Assembly: GCA_947570135.1 (NCBI GenBank) | Contig: CANOTP010000007.1 | Coordinates: 30,087-94,086, forward strand | Direction: 5' to 3' | Length of the DNA stretch: 64,000 bases | DNA from: an uncultured Candidatus Melainabacteria bacterium | Lineage (GTDB): Bacteria; Cyanobacteriota; Vampirovibrionia; Gastranaerophilales; Gastranaerophilaceae | Shown: one piece after another, positions 44,052 through 52,680 of the stretch | Layout of the letters: the number at the start of each line of letters is the position of its first letter | Numbering within the stretch: position 1 is the first letter of the stretch | The notes under the pieces: model-generated | The model's database searches: none | Told to the model about the DNA's origin: nothing | What the model saw: the letters and a program-made list of their open reading frames with translations, nothing else | Translations under genes and position numbers: made by a program

Positions 44052-44801
44052 TTAAAACATCAGTTGGCGATTTTTCTTAATTTCTTCTATCTGTTTAAGA
44101 TAATTGGAATTGGTTAAATCGCCGATTGTTTTATAAAGTTTTAAAATAGATGTTTGAATATTGTCGCTGTTCATTTGTACCATATCGTTTGCCATTTCGG
44201 TATTAGACATTGCAAGTCTTGTCATATCACGGAACCCCGATGCCGCTATTTCAAGTGCCAGCGGGTTATCCTGAGCGGTTTTGAATATTGCTTGCGCAAT
44301 CACCATTGGCATGTGCGAAATCAACGCCGCTGCTTCATCATGTTTTTCAGGAGTTGTAATAATCGGTTTTGCACCTAATTGCTTAATTATTTCAATTAAC
44401 TCTTCACTTTTTCCAAAAACAGGAGTAATTACCCATTTTGCCCCTTTAAAAAGTCCTTCAAAAGAATTCTCAAATCCTTTATGTTCGGTTCCAGCCATAG
44501 GATGTGACGGCACAAACCTGTACGGACGATTCTTTTTACAAACAAAACTTTTCAGCGAGCAAACATCTGTTACAATGGTTTCAGGGGGTAATATTGTTTC
44601 GAGTTTGTCTAAAATCTCCAAGGTTTTATTCATTGCAGAACAAACAAAAACCAGTCCGCAGTCTTTTAATGCGTCGTAATCTTTAGAAATACATTCTCCG
44701 CTTTGGGATTTGGATACCGCAACAACCTCATATCCAAGTGCTTTCAAATCCTTATATATTGACCCGCCAATCAATCCGAGTCCGATAATCCCGATTTTCA
44801 T
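44052..44801 (-). CDS. tyrA: Prephenate dehydrogenase TyrA
   Basis: NAD-dependent oxidation of prephenate (or arogenate) in tyrosine synthesis. Rossmann start IGIIGLGLIGGSIYKDL; substrate segment VPSHPMAGTEHKGFENS; HDEAAALISHMPMVIAQA. 249 residues, so it lacks the chorismate mutase and ACT domains. It converges on the small protein gene with a 12-bp gap. Confidence 0.92.
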   Translation of the reverse strand: MKIGIIGLGLIGGSIYKDLKALGYEVVAVSKSQSGECISKDYDALKDCGLVFVCSAMNKTLEILDKLETILPPETIVTDVCSLKSFVCKKNRPYRFVPSHPMAGTEHKGFENSFEGLFKGAKWVITPVFGKSEELIEIIKQLGAKPIITTPEKHDEAAALISHMPMVIAQAIFKTAQDNPLALEIAASGFRDMTRLAMSNTEMANDMVQMNSDNIQTSILKLYKTIGDLTNSNYLKQIEEIKKNRQLMF

Positions 44802-44881
44802 TGTTCTCCTTTTTTTGTATTAATTTTACTTGATGATATGGGGTTGGTCAAGGTAATATTTTTTATGTTAATATCTTCTAT

Positions 44882-45322
44882 ATGGAATTTTTAATCAGAA
44901 AAATGGATGCCAATGATAAAAATGAAATTCTTTCTATGATGAGAGAGTTTTATTCATCCGATGCTGTTTATACAAATGGTTCGGATACAATTTTTGAATC
45001 AGATTTTCTAAATTGTATAAATGATAATCCATATCTTGAAGGTTATGTTTTTTCATCAGGTATAGAAATTTTAGGATATGCAATGATTGCAAAAAGTTAT
45101 TCAACCGAATTTGGGCAACCATGTGTTTGGTTTGAGGATTTATATATTAAAAAAGAATTTCGAGGAAAAGGAATTGTTCCGAAGTTTATTGAATATATAA
45201 AACAAAATTATCCTGAAAATGTTTACAGGTTGGAAGTTGAAGATGAAAATACACACGCACTTCACGTTTATAATAAACTTGAATTTAAAAAACTTCCCTA
45301 TAAGGAAATGATTTTATTCTAA
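44882..45322 (+). CDS. GNAT-family acetyltransferase
   Basis: 146 residues with the acetyl-CoA loop VWFEDLYIKKEFRGKGIVPK and the C-terminal LEVEDENTHALHVYNKLEFKKL. Members acetylate proteins or small amines; the substrate is not predictable here. Convergent with the DUF805 gene by 9 bp. Confidence 0.88.
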   Translation: MEFLIRKMDANDKNEILSMMREFYSSDAVYTNGSDTIFESDFLNCINDNPYLEGYVFSSGIEILGYAMIAKSYSTEFGQPCVWFEDLYIKKEFRGKGIVPKFIEYIKQNYPENVYRLEVEDENTHALHVYNKLEFKKLPYKEMILF

Positions 45323-45811
45323 CGGAGTTTTTCTAATCATTAAAAATATAACAGTGCCTATTACTATTAATCCGCAAATTTGTCCGATAAATGCTAACGG
45401 AAATAATATTAACGGATTTGCGTCATGTTGAAATTTGATTGCAATTAAAAACATGCTTGCACATATTACAAACTGAATAAACCAAATACTTGCCCAGACA
45501 CCGAAAAATATTCCTGATTTAGAGGGAGTTATCATATTAAATCTTCTTTTAATTAATGATATTAAAGGTAATACGTGGCAGATGAAATATACCCCCGCAA
45601 AACCAAAGAATATTGCGAAAAATAGGGGGATTAAAGTTTCTTTATCTATAATTGCAAATACCATACAGCTTGTCATTAAAAGGATTACAAGTATCATCCA
45701 AAATATTGTCATAAATAACATAAACCAATTTAATTCGGCTCTTTGCGCCGTTGATTTATAGTCAAAAATGTTTTTGAATGCTGCTAAATAAAAATTTCAA
45801 ATCTTTTGCAT
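45314..45811 (-). pseudogene. DUF805-type membrane protein with an in-frame stop
   Basis: From the ATG at 45811, which has AAAAGGAG 6 nt before it, the frame reads MQKI then TGA (45797-45799), then NFYLAAFKNIFDYKSTAQRA and a normal membrane protein with four hydrophobic segments to 45314. NFYLAAFKN is the family's usual N-terminus, so TGA replaces a Trp codon near position 5. Reinitiation at ATG 45721 would lose the first ~30 residues. It could be a new nonsense mutation or a sequence error. Confidence 0.65.
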
Positions 45812-45944
45812 ATTTCTCCTTTTAATTATTTTAAAATCTGATTATTTAATATGTTAATTATATTATCTCTGTCGTTAACTACAAAGCAAATATTGATGTT
45901 TATAATCTTAATTTTTTGTTCATATAAACTATTCTTAAATATAA

Positions 45945-45961
45945 TGTCGTAGGGGGGACTC
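45945..45961. repeat. 17-bp duplicate of the tRNA-Leu 3' end
   Basis: TGTCGTAGGGGGGACTC here is identical to 46120-46136, the discriminator, acceptor 3' strand and T arm of tRNA-Leu (minus strand). The copies are 175 bp apart. The downstream bases (TGCCTGAG) differ from the tRNA. It looks like an attachment-site remnant or broken tRNA copy. Confidence 0.75.
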
Positions 45962-46030
45962 TGCCTGAGCGTTGGCGAGAATATGAAATTCGAGCCTTAC
46001 AGCGAAGGTATGCCGATTTATCGACTGAAC

Positions 46031-46061
46031 CATGAATTTTTCTCAACAAGAAAAATTCATG
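46031..46061. repeat. Perfect hairpin beside tRNA-Leu
   Basis: CATGAATTTTTCT and AGAAAAATTCATG form a perfect 13-bp stem around CAACA, midway between the tRNA-Leu 3' duplicate and the tRNA-Leu gene. No T run, so not a standard terminator. Codons also read MKFEPYSEGMPIYRLNHEFF through this stretch from 45980, followed by a stop, perhaps the tail of a lost gene. Confidence 0.55.
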
Positions 46062-46116
46062 TGAGAGTACCCTGATACTGTAAAAAAATTACGACTGTTG
46101 TTGTTAATCTCTTTTA

Positions 46117-46200
46117 TGGTGTCGTAGGGGGGACTCGAACCCCCACAGCGTTAACCACACGCCCCTCAAGCGTGCGCGTCTACCATTCCGCCACTACGAC
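46117..46200 (-). tRNA. tRNA-Leu (GAG)
   Basis: 84 nt including an encoded CCA: acceptor GTCGTAG/CTACGAC, anticodon stem CACGC/GCGTG with loop TTGAGGG (anticodon GAG, codons CUC and CUU), long variable arm, T arm CCCCC-stem with loop TTCGAGT. It is flanked on each side by partial copies of itself. Confidence 0.93.
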
Positions 46201-46271
46201 TTATGTTTATTTACTATATTTAGTTGTCAAATTTTTGCTTGTTTTCGTGGCGGATGTTCTCTCAAAGAAAA

Positions 46272-46325
46272 CCCTCTCTGAAAATAATACTTAATCAATT
46301 TTCTGCGGCAGAGTGCCACCACGAC
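46272..46325 (-). repeat. Broken 5' copy of tRNA-Leu with hairpin
   Basis: Upstream of tRNA-Leu on the minus strand the bases GTCGTGGTGGC (46325-46315) match tRNA-Leu positions 1-11 with one difference, then turn into ACTCTGCCG and a hairpin (GAAAAT/ATTTTC closed by CTCT/AGAG). An equivalent structure precedes tRNA-Val at 60798-60862, broken at the same base. Confidence 0.65.
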
Positions 46326-46358
46326 AAGAATTTATCTTTATCCCATTATATCACAAAA

Positions 46359-46772
46359 TTATAAATATTTCATAAATTGTGCCACTATAAACATAGTAAA
46401 CAAATACATTGGACTCAGATTTAATATCAAGCCTGTTACAAAGGCTTTTGAATACGTACTGTCATTATTTTCAAAGATTCTGAACCCGTAACCTCCGTTT
46501 TTTATATAATATTTATTCTCAAATATTGATGTAATCAGTAATGTCATTATTAAAAATATTTGAATTTTGTAAAATGACAAATATGGAAATATAACATTAT
46601 TTATCAAGTAATCATAAAAATATTTATTCAAGTCAGCCCGCATGTTAATGTTTGAAGATGTTAAAGAATACATTACGATAAAGGCAATCATTATAACAAG
46701 ACAAAAATATCCTAAAAGTGAAATAAGGTTCCAGCTTACAAATTTTTTGAATCTTGACAGTTCCATAAACAT
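46359..46772 (-). CDS. Membrane protein, unknown family
   Basis: 137 residues with three hydrophobic helices (about 14-37, 66-88, 108-134). No domain is recognised. It lies 14 bp after the DUF3137-like gene, so it probably shares its transcript and perhaps the flagellar operon's. Confidence 0.6.
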   Translation of the reverse strand: MFMELSRFKKFVSWNLISLLGYFCLVIMIAFIVMYSLTSSNINMRADLNKYFYDYLINNVIFPYLSFYKIQIFLIMTLLITSIFENKYYIKNGGYGFRIFENNDSTYSKAFVTGLILNLSPMYLFTMFIVAQFMKYL

Positions 46773-46786
46773 ATTATATATAAAAA

Positions 46787-47752
46787 TTATAATTTTGTTT
46801 TACTTGCAAGATTTAATATATCCATGAACGATAAAACCGAAGCAAATTCATTAAAAAGATTTTTATATTGTTTTGTATCATCAATTTTACTAAGCAAATG
46901 ATTCATTTCAAATAAATCTCGATTTGTAGAAAGCATTATAAGCATATTTTCACCGTAAACGGAACATGCAATTTTATTTACTTTAAAACTTGTTTGTATT
47001 TGCATAAATCTATCCAAAAAAGCAGTATTAAGTAAATATCTTGCCTCGATTTGTCCTGAGCCTGTTTGGTTATTTTTTTCTACCCAAATATCATATTTTT
47101 TATTAAATTTTTCGTATTCAACAATAACTTTTTCGTAATTTTTCGGAGCTTTATTAAAGATATTTTTACTTTTTATCAAAACGCGTGATTTAATTTCTTT
47201 ATTCATTTTAAAGTGCATTGCAACACCTTTAAACATTCTATGGTAGGTTTTATGTTTATCATTTTCATTCCAACCAAACTCGGTCTCGTTAACGACAAAA
47301 TTTATTCCATTATATTCCCCATAAAATCTGTCATCATCTTCACGTGTCATAATATCTCGCGGATAAAGCTTGCAACTGTTGAATAATGTGTTCTGAATAT
47401 ATCCGCCTGCGAAAGATATTTTATCCCCAAAAACTTTCAATAAGTCATTAAAGAAAGTAGATTTAACCCTGTTTTGATAAGTTTTATTGGTCCATTTGAT
47501 ATTTGTTATAATTGCAAAAATAAAGAAACAAATAGCAATCCAACAATGCAGATTTAAATCATAATTAACTTCGTTTTTTCCGGGAATAAAACCCAAAAGA
47601 GCTATAAACAAATATCCAACAATTGCTTTTTTACTATACAAACTTTTGCGTTCTTCTTGTTGAAATGTTTTCCAGTCGGAAAGTTTTTCCTGCATAATTT
47701 GTGCAAACTTTATGGTAAAATCATTTTTGTATTTATTCATGTAGTAAGTCAT
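46787..47752 (-). CDS. DUF3137-like membrane protein
   Basis: 321 residues: two transmembrane helices at ~46-90 (VGYLFIALLGFIPG, HCWIAICFFIFAIITN), a soluble region, and the segment SGQIEARYLLNTAFLDRFMQIQ with a following LIMLSTNRDLFEM, which matches the DUF3137 pattern. Role unknown. Its start overlaps the flgC stop by 1 bp, tying it to the rod operon. Confidence 0.7.
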   Translation of the reverse strand: MTYYMNKYKNDFTIKFAQIMQEKLSDWKTFQQEERKSLYSKKAIVGYLFIALLGFIPGKNEVNYDLNLHCWIAICFFIFAIITNIKWTNKTYQNRVKSTFFNDLLKVFGDKISFAGGYIQNTLFNSCKLYPRDIMTREDDDRFYGEYNGINFVVNETEFGWNENDKHKTYHRMFKGVAMHFKMNKEIKSRVLIKSKNIFNKAPKNYEKVIVEYEKFNKKYDIWVEKNNQTGSGQIEARYLLNTAFLDRFMQIQTSFKVNKIACSVYGENMLIMLSTNRDLFEMNHLLSKIDDTKQYKNLFNEFASVLSFMDILNLASKTKL

Positions 47753-48195
47753 TATTTACCTATTTCTAGAGCTCTTTGAGCCATTGTTTTTGAAATATTT
47801 ACTAAAGCAAGGTTTGCTTCGTAAGCTCTTTGAGCAACAAGAGCGTCTGCTATATCAACCATAGCATTAACATTTGAAGCTCTGATGTATCCGTCAGCGT
47901 CAGCGTCAGGGTGCCCCGGTTTGTAGATTTTTTGACCTAATGTCGGGTCTTCAACAACTCCTGAGAAATTTACTCCGCCTTGAAGGTAAGGTAATGTTCC
48001 AACTCCGAAAGCGTCTTCTTTCATATTGTTCATTAAACCGTGAAACGAAAGATCATCAACTGCGGTTAAGACAGGAATTTTTCTTACATAATTAGGGGTG
48101 TCAAGGTTTGCGATGTTTTTTGCGTGAACATCTATTCTTTTTCCGTGTACTTGAAGAGCTTTTGCTCCCATATCTATTGAATCCATTATACCCAT
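47752..48195 (-). CDS. flgC: Flagellar basal-body rod protein FlgC
   Basis: Proximal rod subunit. The N-terminal motif MDSIDMGAKALQVHGKRIDV with AKNIANLDTPNY and the C-terminal VNAMVDIADALVAQRAYEAN pair into the helical core. 147 residues, as usual. Fourth gene of the flgF-flgG-flgB-flgC series. Confidence 0.93.
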   Translation of the reverse strand: MGIMDSIDMGAKALQVHGKRIDVHAKNIANLDTPNYVRKIPVLTAVDDLSFHGLMNNMKEDAFGVGTLPYLQGGVNFSGVVEDPTLGQKIYKPGHPDADADGYIRASNVNAMVDIADALVAQRAYEANLALVNISKTMAQRALEIGK

Positions 48196-48218
48196 AATTT
48201 ATTTCTCCGTCTTATTTA

Positions 48219-48566
48219 TTATTTACCAACATTGATTACTGTTTTCATTTCCGTAACTATGTTTGACATTCTTCGTGTTGCCATTGAATATAGTAAAGAG
48301 TTTTCCTGTAATTGCATAATCTCATGACCTGCGTTAACTGGTTCTTCCGATTGGTCTGCTATAACAGCAGAAGGTCCCAATTTGTCAGATAATCTTGTTT
48401 CTAAAGGGCTGTTCATTGAGCTTAAATACTGTCCGAAATTAATATCTTGTCTTATATAACCCGGGGTGTCAACGTTTGCGATGTTTGAACCCAAAGCCTT
48501 TTGTCTTTGTGAAATCAAATCCATCATTAATGTTACTTTACCCATGCTGTCAAGTGAGGTATACAT
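48219..48566 (-). CDS. flgB: Flagellar basal-body rod protein FlgB
   Basis: Rod subunit next to FlgC. KALGSNIANVDTPGYIRQDI and the C-terminal LQENSLLYSMATRRMSN are family features. 115 residues, slightly short. flgB-flgC adjacency supports both. Confidence 0.93.
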   Translation of the reverse strand: MYTSLDSMGKVTLMMDLISQRQKALGSNIANVDTPGYIRQDINFGQYLSSMNSPLETRLSDKLGPSAVIADQSEEPVNAGHEIMQLQENSLLYSMATRRMSNIVTEMKTVINVGK

Positions 48567-48589
48567 ATTTTAAAACCTTTCGTTATTTA

Positions 48590-49306
48590 TTAAGCTTCTC
48601 TGATATTTATTGACTTGTTGTACATTGTGTCAGCAAGTTTTATCATCTGCATACTTGCAAGCATTGAAGCGTTCATTCTCATTAAGTCTGTTGCTGATTT
48701 GTACATATTTATGTTTGATGCTTCAAGATTGTTTTGCCATATACATTCATGGTTTTTAACAAGTCTTGCTTCTCCAGCATCTTCTGTCGGTTTTACTCTG
48801 TTCATATCAGCCTGTTCCATTCCTGCAGGGTTATCAAACTGAATCAAAGGAATTGTTCCGACTTTTTTAGCTTTGGCTCCTCTGGAATCGTAAGCCATAA
48901 CATCCCCGTTTTTCTTGATTTCGAATTTAAAACAGTTTGCAGGGATTTTTATGCCTTCTCCGACAATCCAACCGTCACGAGTTGTCAGGTATCCGTTTTT
49001 ACCTTGCTTAAATGCTCCGTCACGTGTATATTGAACTTCACCTGACGGTGATACGACAGGAATATATCCTGCGCCGTTTATGGCAACGTCATAAGGGTTG
49101 CTGGTGATTCTTATTGATCCTTGTTTGTTATTTGTTCTGACCGCACCTGTCAAGTACCCGTCTTCTCTTAAAATTTGCTCAAAAGAAACACTTTTATAAC
49201 CTGTAGTCTGGAAATTTGAAACGTTATTTGCAATTTGACCGAAACGTTCAAATTGTAAAAGTGCGTTATTTGTTCCTTTTGAAATAATTCCTTGTAAGTT
49301 ATACAT
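48590..49306 (-). CDS. flgG: Flagellar rod/hook protein, FlgG-like
   Basis: 238 residues with IANNVSNFQTTGYKSVSFE, YDVAINGAGYIPVV, YTRDGAFKQGKNGYLTTRDG, and the C-terminal NMYKSATDLMRMNASMLASM helix. It is close to FlgG/FlgF proteins of the distal rod. Which of the two it is cannot be settled by eye. Confidence 0.8.
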   Translation of the reverse strand: MYNLQGIISKGTNNALLQFERFGQIANNVSNFQTTGYKSVSFEQILREDGYLTGAVRTNNKQGSIRITSNPYDVAINGAGYIPVVSPSGEVQYTRDGAFKQGKNGYLTTRDGWIVGEGIKIPANCFKFEIKKNGDVMAYDSRGAKAKKVGTIPLIQFDNPAGMEQADMNRVKPTEDAGEARLVKNHECIWQNNLEASNINMYKSATDLMRMNASMLASMQMIKLADTMYNKSINIREA

Positions 49307-49331
49307 CTATAAAACCCTCTGTTCTTATTTA

Positions 49332-50024
49332 TTATTGACTTAATTGTGAGATTGTTTTGCCTAACACCGAATTTTGAAGCATAAACATTTGTCTGTTAGC
49401 ATCAAAGTTTTTAATAGGAGGCATTAAAGCCAGGAATTCCTGTTGCAGGGCGACGTTTGAATATTCATTGAAGCCTTGTTTAATCTTAGGTTCAATAACT
49501 GCAATCCCGTTGGAATCAACGACTCCGATGTGCCCGATTTTGGTTAATTTGTGTGTTTCGGGGTTGAACATGGTAATTTTCCCTGTGTTATCTATTTTTA
49601 CCTGTTTTAAGTCTTGCGGTATAAACGGGAATTTTATCGGAACACCTGCGTTTGACAATACTTCTTGGTTTTCCAAAGTCAAAAGCGTTCCGTCTTTGCC
49701 CACCTGAAATCGTCCGTCACGGGTTAATTTCACGCCGTCTTTGGTTTTAACCTGGAAATAACCCTTGTTTGCAATTGCAAGGTCTAACGGGTTTTCGGAA
49801 ACTGCGATACGTCCGATTTTATCATCACGGGTTGTAGACAAAGCATGTACACCCAAAAACTCGGTAAATGAAGAAACAACGGCTTCTTTTCGTTGATAAC
49901 CGATTTTATCGAATCCCGTAATATTTTCGTTACCGATTCCGATAATCTCGCTTTGCAAATGCATTGCCCGAATTGAGGCTGTTAAGCCGCTGTCGTTATA
50001 GAATATTCCGCTGTTTAATCTCAT
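49332..50024 (-). CDS. flgF: Flagellar rod/hook protein, FlgF-like
   Basis: First gene of the operon, 230 residues: GIGNENITGFDKIGYQR, NPLDLAIANKGYFQVK, LTRDGRFQVGKDGTLLT, and a C-terminal helix with FDANRQMFMLQNSVLGKTIS. Similar fold to the next gene, from which it likely arose by duplication. The 155 bp upstream hold its promoter region and then attL of the mobile element. Confidence 0.8.
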   Translation of the reverse strand: MRLNSGIFYNDSGLTASIRAMHLQSEIIGIGNENITGFDKIGYQRKEAVVSSFTEFLGVHALSTTRDDKIGRIAVSENPLDLAIANKGYFQVKTKDGVKLTRDGRFQVGKDGTLLTLENQEVLSNAGVPIKFPFIPQDLKQVKIDNTGKITMFNPETHKLTKIGHIGVVDSNGIAVIEPKIKQGFNEYSNVALQQEFLALMPPIKNFDANRQMFMLQNSVLGKTISQLSQ

Positions 50025-50179
50025 AGCTCTACCTCTACCATGTTATATTATTAATATTGTCGGACAAATTCTGATTTTCCCCAAGTTTTTTGGCAAAAAT
50101 CATACATCTGTATGAGAGGTTTAATGATGTTTTTTTTAAAGTCAAGGGTAATGGTAAATAAACAGACCTCTTTTTTTAC

Positions 50180-50197
50180 TGGGCGATACGTGACTCG
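50180..50197. repeat. attL: tRNA-Val 3'-end duplicate
   Basis: TGGGCGATACGTGACTCG, identical to attR at 60687-60704. It corresponds to the discriminator, acceptor 3' strand, T stem and part of the T loop on the minus strand. Confidence 0.8.
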
Positions 50198-50346
50198 TCT
50201 TGGATTTGCTCCACGCTCGAAAAGTTTCGCATTTGTGGCTTCGCCACACTATGCTCAATTTCCTCGCTATCCGGATTCGCTATCGCTCCATCCGTCCGTA
50301 AATCCGCCGAACACGTATACTACATTTCTCATACGAAATCACAAAA

Positions 50347-50382
50347 CCATAGAGGAGATAAGAAAACTTATCTCCTCTATGG
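50347..50382. repeat. 16-bp perfect hairpin inside attL flank
   Basis: CCATAGAGGAGATAAG and its exact complement enclose AAAA. It is followed by GTGGGAGAAAG and, 17 bases on, ACTCGAAC, a second tRNA-3'-end-like sequence that does not fold canonically. The 290 bp from attL to the NERD gene hold no convincing gene; a 70-codon frame crosses it but is best explained as the tail of the recombinase frame in the excised circle. On the minus strand the hairpin may end the NERD transcript. Confidence 0.6.
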
Positions 50383-50488
50383 TGGGAGAAAGTTGACGGA
50401 ACTCGAACTTTTAATTGGCATGAAATTACAGAAATGAAACCATATCTTATAGACATTTTAAAGAATGATAAAGAATATAGAAAATAAA

Positions 50489-51193
50489 TTATCTAACATT
50501 ATAAATATGTTGGAATTTAGTATATTCATCAGCATTAGCATATTGTGAGAGTTTGTCATAGGTTTTATTTAACAATTCTAGATTCATTGAATAATTATTA
50601 ATTCCAGACAACATATATTCAATCTCTCTTTGTAGATTACTGTAATAAGTTACAATAGCATTACTTTTAACTGTAACATCTTTAAGAGTACATTTATCAG
50701 AAAATGCTATGACTGAATAAATAGGAATTGTATCATCAATGTGCTTTCTAATTGCTCTTATATGCGTTGCATTCTGCATTATAGGATTGTAAAAACGTTC
50801 TTTATGACTTTCCCCATAGCCGGTAGGCAATGTTTGAGTCCATTGTTTATTATTTTCATTTCCGAATATCCAACCGCTATAATTCTTGCTTTCAATAACA
50901 AACAAGCCCTTATTATGAAACATTACTATATCTATTTCAGAAGTTTTATTGTTATCTCTTGGTACGTATAAATTAAATAAGAACTTACAGCCTATTCTTT
51001 CAAATGGTTGTAAATACCTGTATAAATTATATTCCCCATACAGTCCACTATCATAATGAACAGACCAATAAGAATTTTGAGTAGCTTTATAATAACTACT
51101 GTTCTTATAAGTCTTGTAACTTAGTATAAATCTAATTATATAAATTGATATAATTAAAGTTGCTATTATGATGATTAAAAATATATATTCCAT
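50489..51193 (-). CDS. Membrane-anchored NERD-domain protein
   Basis: One N-terminal helix (EYIFLIIIIATLIISIYIIRF), then a NERD (nuclease-related) domain: GLYGEYNLYRYL, NNKTSEIDIVMFHNKGLFVI, ESKNYSGWIFG. The D and E-x-K residues (DIV, ESK) fit the nuclease-like fold. It is the last gene on the minus strand of the element and could be a defence or accessory gene. 234 residues; catalytic activity is not shown. Confidence 0.75.
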   Translation of the reverse strand: MEYIFLIIIIATLIISIYIIRFILSYKTYKNSSYYKATQNSYWSVHYDSGLYGEYNLYRYLQPFERIGCKFLFNLYVPRDNNKTSEIDIVMFHNKGLFVIESKNYSGWIFGNENNKQWTQTLPTGYGESHKERFYNPIMQNATHIRAIRKHIDDTIPIYSVIAFSDKCTLKDVTVKSNAIVTYYSNLQREIEYMLSGINNYSMNLELLNKTYDKLSQYANADEYTKFQHIYNVR

Positions 51194-51326
51194 TCTGTTT
51201 ATACATTACCTAAAAAATATTGTATAAACAACAGCCCCAGTCAGTAGATTGGATTTACAATTATGCCAACCTACAGCTTACCCGTAATTTCTCGAACTGG
51301 CTAAAATTGAATAAAGATAATAAAAA

Positions 51327-51349
51327 ACAGGATGATAATATTATCCTGT
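51327..51349 (-). terminator. Terminator of the element's main operon
   Basis: ACAGGAT and ATCCTGT pair, and on the minus strand TTTTTTATT follows. It lies in the 340-bp gap between the endolysin and the NERD gene, which otherwise holds only frames with no ribosome binding site. Confidence 0.65.
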
Positions 51350-51532
51350 CTTTTAAACTGGACTTTCGGCAACGAAACTCACACTTTTGGCAAAAGAACT
51401 TTTGGCTGAATGCAAGAATACAAACAACATTATTTTCTTTGAAGCAGTGCAAAATTTCCTTGCTGCTTAATCCACCTTTTCAATGTTCATCTTTCAGTTT
51501 TATAACATTTATATTCATAAAATACAAGTGCT

Positions 51533-52084
51533 TTATAGAATATCATTTATAAAATGAATGCCATCTGTTGTTTTTTTGAATTGTTTTCTGTTTACAGTTG
51601 CCCCAGCAGCTTTATAGCTACAATGAACCCAAAACATATTGCCTTGTTTTTCCATTAAACACTGGTCAACACTCAATTTGCCTGATTTAACCCATCTTTT
51701 AATATATTCATAGGTTTTTGCATAAGGCAAACTGTACCTTGTGCCATCTGTAAAAATCAAAACAACTTCAAAATCAACCGCTTCACCAGTGCAATGCTGG
51801 CTGGTTTCTGATGGGTGATAACCTTCTTTTTTTAAAAGTTGGTTTACTGTATGGCTTCTGTAACCGCTTGTAATATTTATGATTACAGCTTTTACTTTTT
51901 TGCCATTATATATTTTGCCTACAAATTCAGCATTCAGCAAACTTCTTAATACTTCAAGAAAATAATCACAAGTATGTTTCAAAGTTTTTTTGTGCAATTC
52001 AGTTGGTAAATTTGAAGCTTTGTATTTTATAGCTGTATCTGAATAAGTAAGTTCTTCAATTGTAAAATGTTCAGATATTCTCAT
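51533..52084 (-). CDS. Peptidase M15-type endolysin
   Basis: 183 residues. ITSGYRSHTVNQLLK and SETSQHCTGEAVDFEVV carry the zinc ligands (His and Asp) of M15 D-Ala-D-Ala carboxypeptidase-like lysins; MFWVHCSYK gives the third ligand. It would cut peptide crosslinks in peptidoglycan. No signal peptide, so it needs a holin; the upstream small membrane protein is the candidate. This pair is what most links the element to phages. Confidence 0.85.
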   Translation of the reverse strand: MRISEHFTIEELTYSDTAIKYKASNLPTELHKKTLKHTCDYFLEVLRSLLNAEFVGKIYNGKKVKAVIINITSGYRSHTVNQLLKKEGYHPSETSQHCTGEAVDFEVVLIFTDGTRYSLPYAKTYEYIKRWVKSGKLSVDQCLMEKQGNMFWVHCSYKAAGATVNRKQFKKTTDGIHFINDIL

Positions 52085-52087
52085 TTT

Positions 52088-52390
52088 TTATTTTCCTTTT
52101 TTAATAATTAAATCAACTATGTGTTCAAGTGTTTGATCAATTTTGTTGAATCTTTCAGTGCCTTCTTCCATCCTGTTGTCTATATTTTCAAAATTCGTTT
52201 CCATTCTTTTTTCAAATTCTTTGAAAACAATTAGTGAAAGAAAATTTTGTGAAACTTCTTTTATAATTTCAGTTTTCATTTCAGCCAATTGGTGTGGAGT
52301 AACAAATAATTTTTCTTTTCTGAAAAACAAATAAACAAGCAATAAGAAGGGGGCAAGATCCATAAATGTTTGAAATGTTAATTCAGGCAT
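52088..52390 (-). CDS. Small membrane protein, possible holin
   Basis: 100 residues: one N-terminal transmembrane helix (FQTFMDLAPFLLLVYLFF) then a long amphipathic helix with a KRMETNFENIDNRMEEGTER coiled coil. Single-helix holin-like proteins with coiled-coil tails are common before M15 endolysins. Holin function is by position. Confidence 0.55.
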   Translation of the reverse strand: MPELTFQTFMDLAPFLLLVYLFFRKEKLFVTPHQLAEMKTEIIKEVSQNFLSLIVFKEFEKRMETNFENIDNRMEEGTERFNKIDQTLEHIVDLIIKKGK

Positions 52391-52680
52391 TACAGCACCG
52401 CCTTTCTAATATCTGCAAGCAATTTTCTGTATTGCCTTTTTTGTAGTTTGGTGAATTGGTTGTTAAATGGTTTTAGCAAGTCCAAGCACCTCAAAAGAAG
52501 TGCTTTGAACTGCTTTTTCATAGTTTCACAATCTTCATTCATTAAAGCAACTTGTTTTTGAAGTTTTTTCTTATCCTTTAAAACTTCATTTTCTGCTTTG
52601 AATTCAGTTTGTGCTTTACTGCATGAACACCATTTTGCAACCGCTGAAAACAATTGTTCAAGCATTGCAATAATGTTCAT
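52390..52680 (-). CDS. Hypothetical coiled-coil protein
   Basis: 96 residues, helical: QTEFKAENEVLKDKKKLQKQ and KQFKALLLRCLDLLKPFNNQ. Its frame runs into the next by a base, so they are translated in series. Unknown family. Confidence 0.5.
   Translation of the reverse strand: MNIIAMLEQLFSAVAKWCSCSKAQTEFKAENEVLKDKKKLQKQVALMNEDCETMKKQFKALLLRCLDLLKPFNNQFTKLQKRQYRKLLADIRKAVL

Noticed and set aside
44281..44679. A 132-codon plus-strand frame opposite tyrA
   Set aside because: It lies wholly inside tyrA, which has clear motifs; it is a reverse-strand shadow.
50112..50396. A 94-codon plus-strand frame across attL
   Set aside because: It runs through the tRNA remnant and the hairpin, has no ribosome site, and its main part is the same frame the recombinase would use in the circular form.
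50379..50406. A second tRNA-3'-like sequence (GGTGGGAGAAAG ... ACTCGAAC) as an alternative attL
   Set aside because: There are 17 instead of 12 bases between the discriminator position and the T loop, so it does not fold as a tRNA, and it has no exact match at the right end. The 18-bp repeat at 50180 is much stronger.
51220..51552. A 110-codon plus-strand frame in the element
   Set aside because: No ribosome site, odd composition, and it crosses a minus-strand terminator and the endolysin's 3' end.
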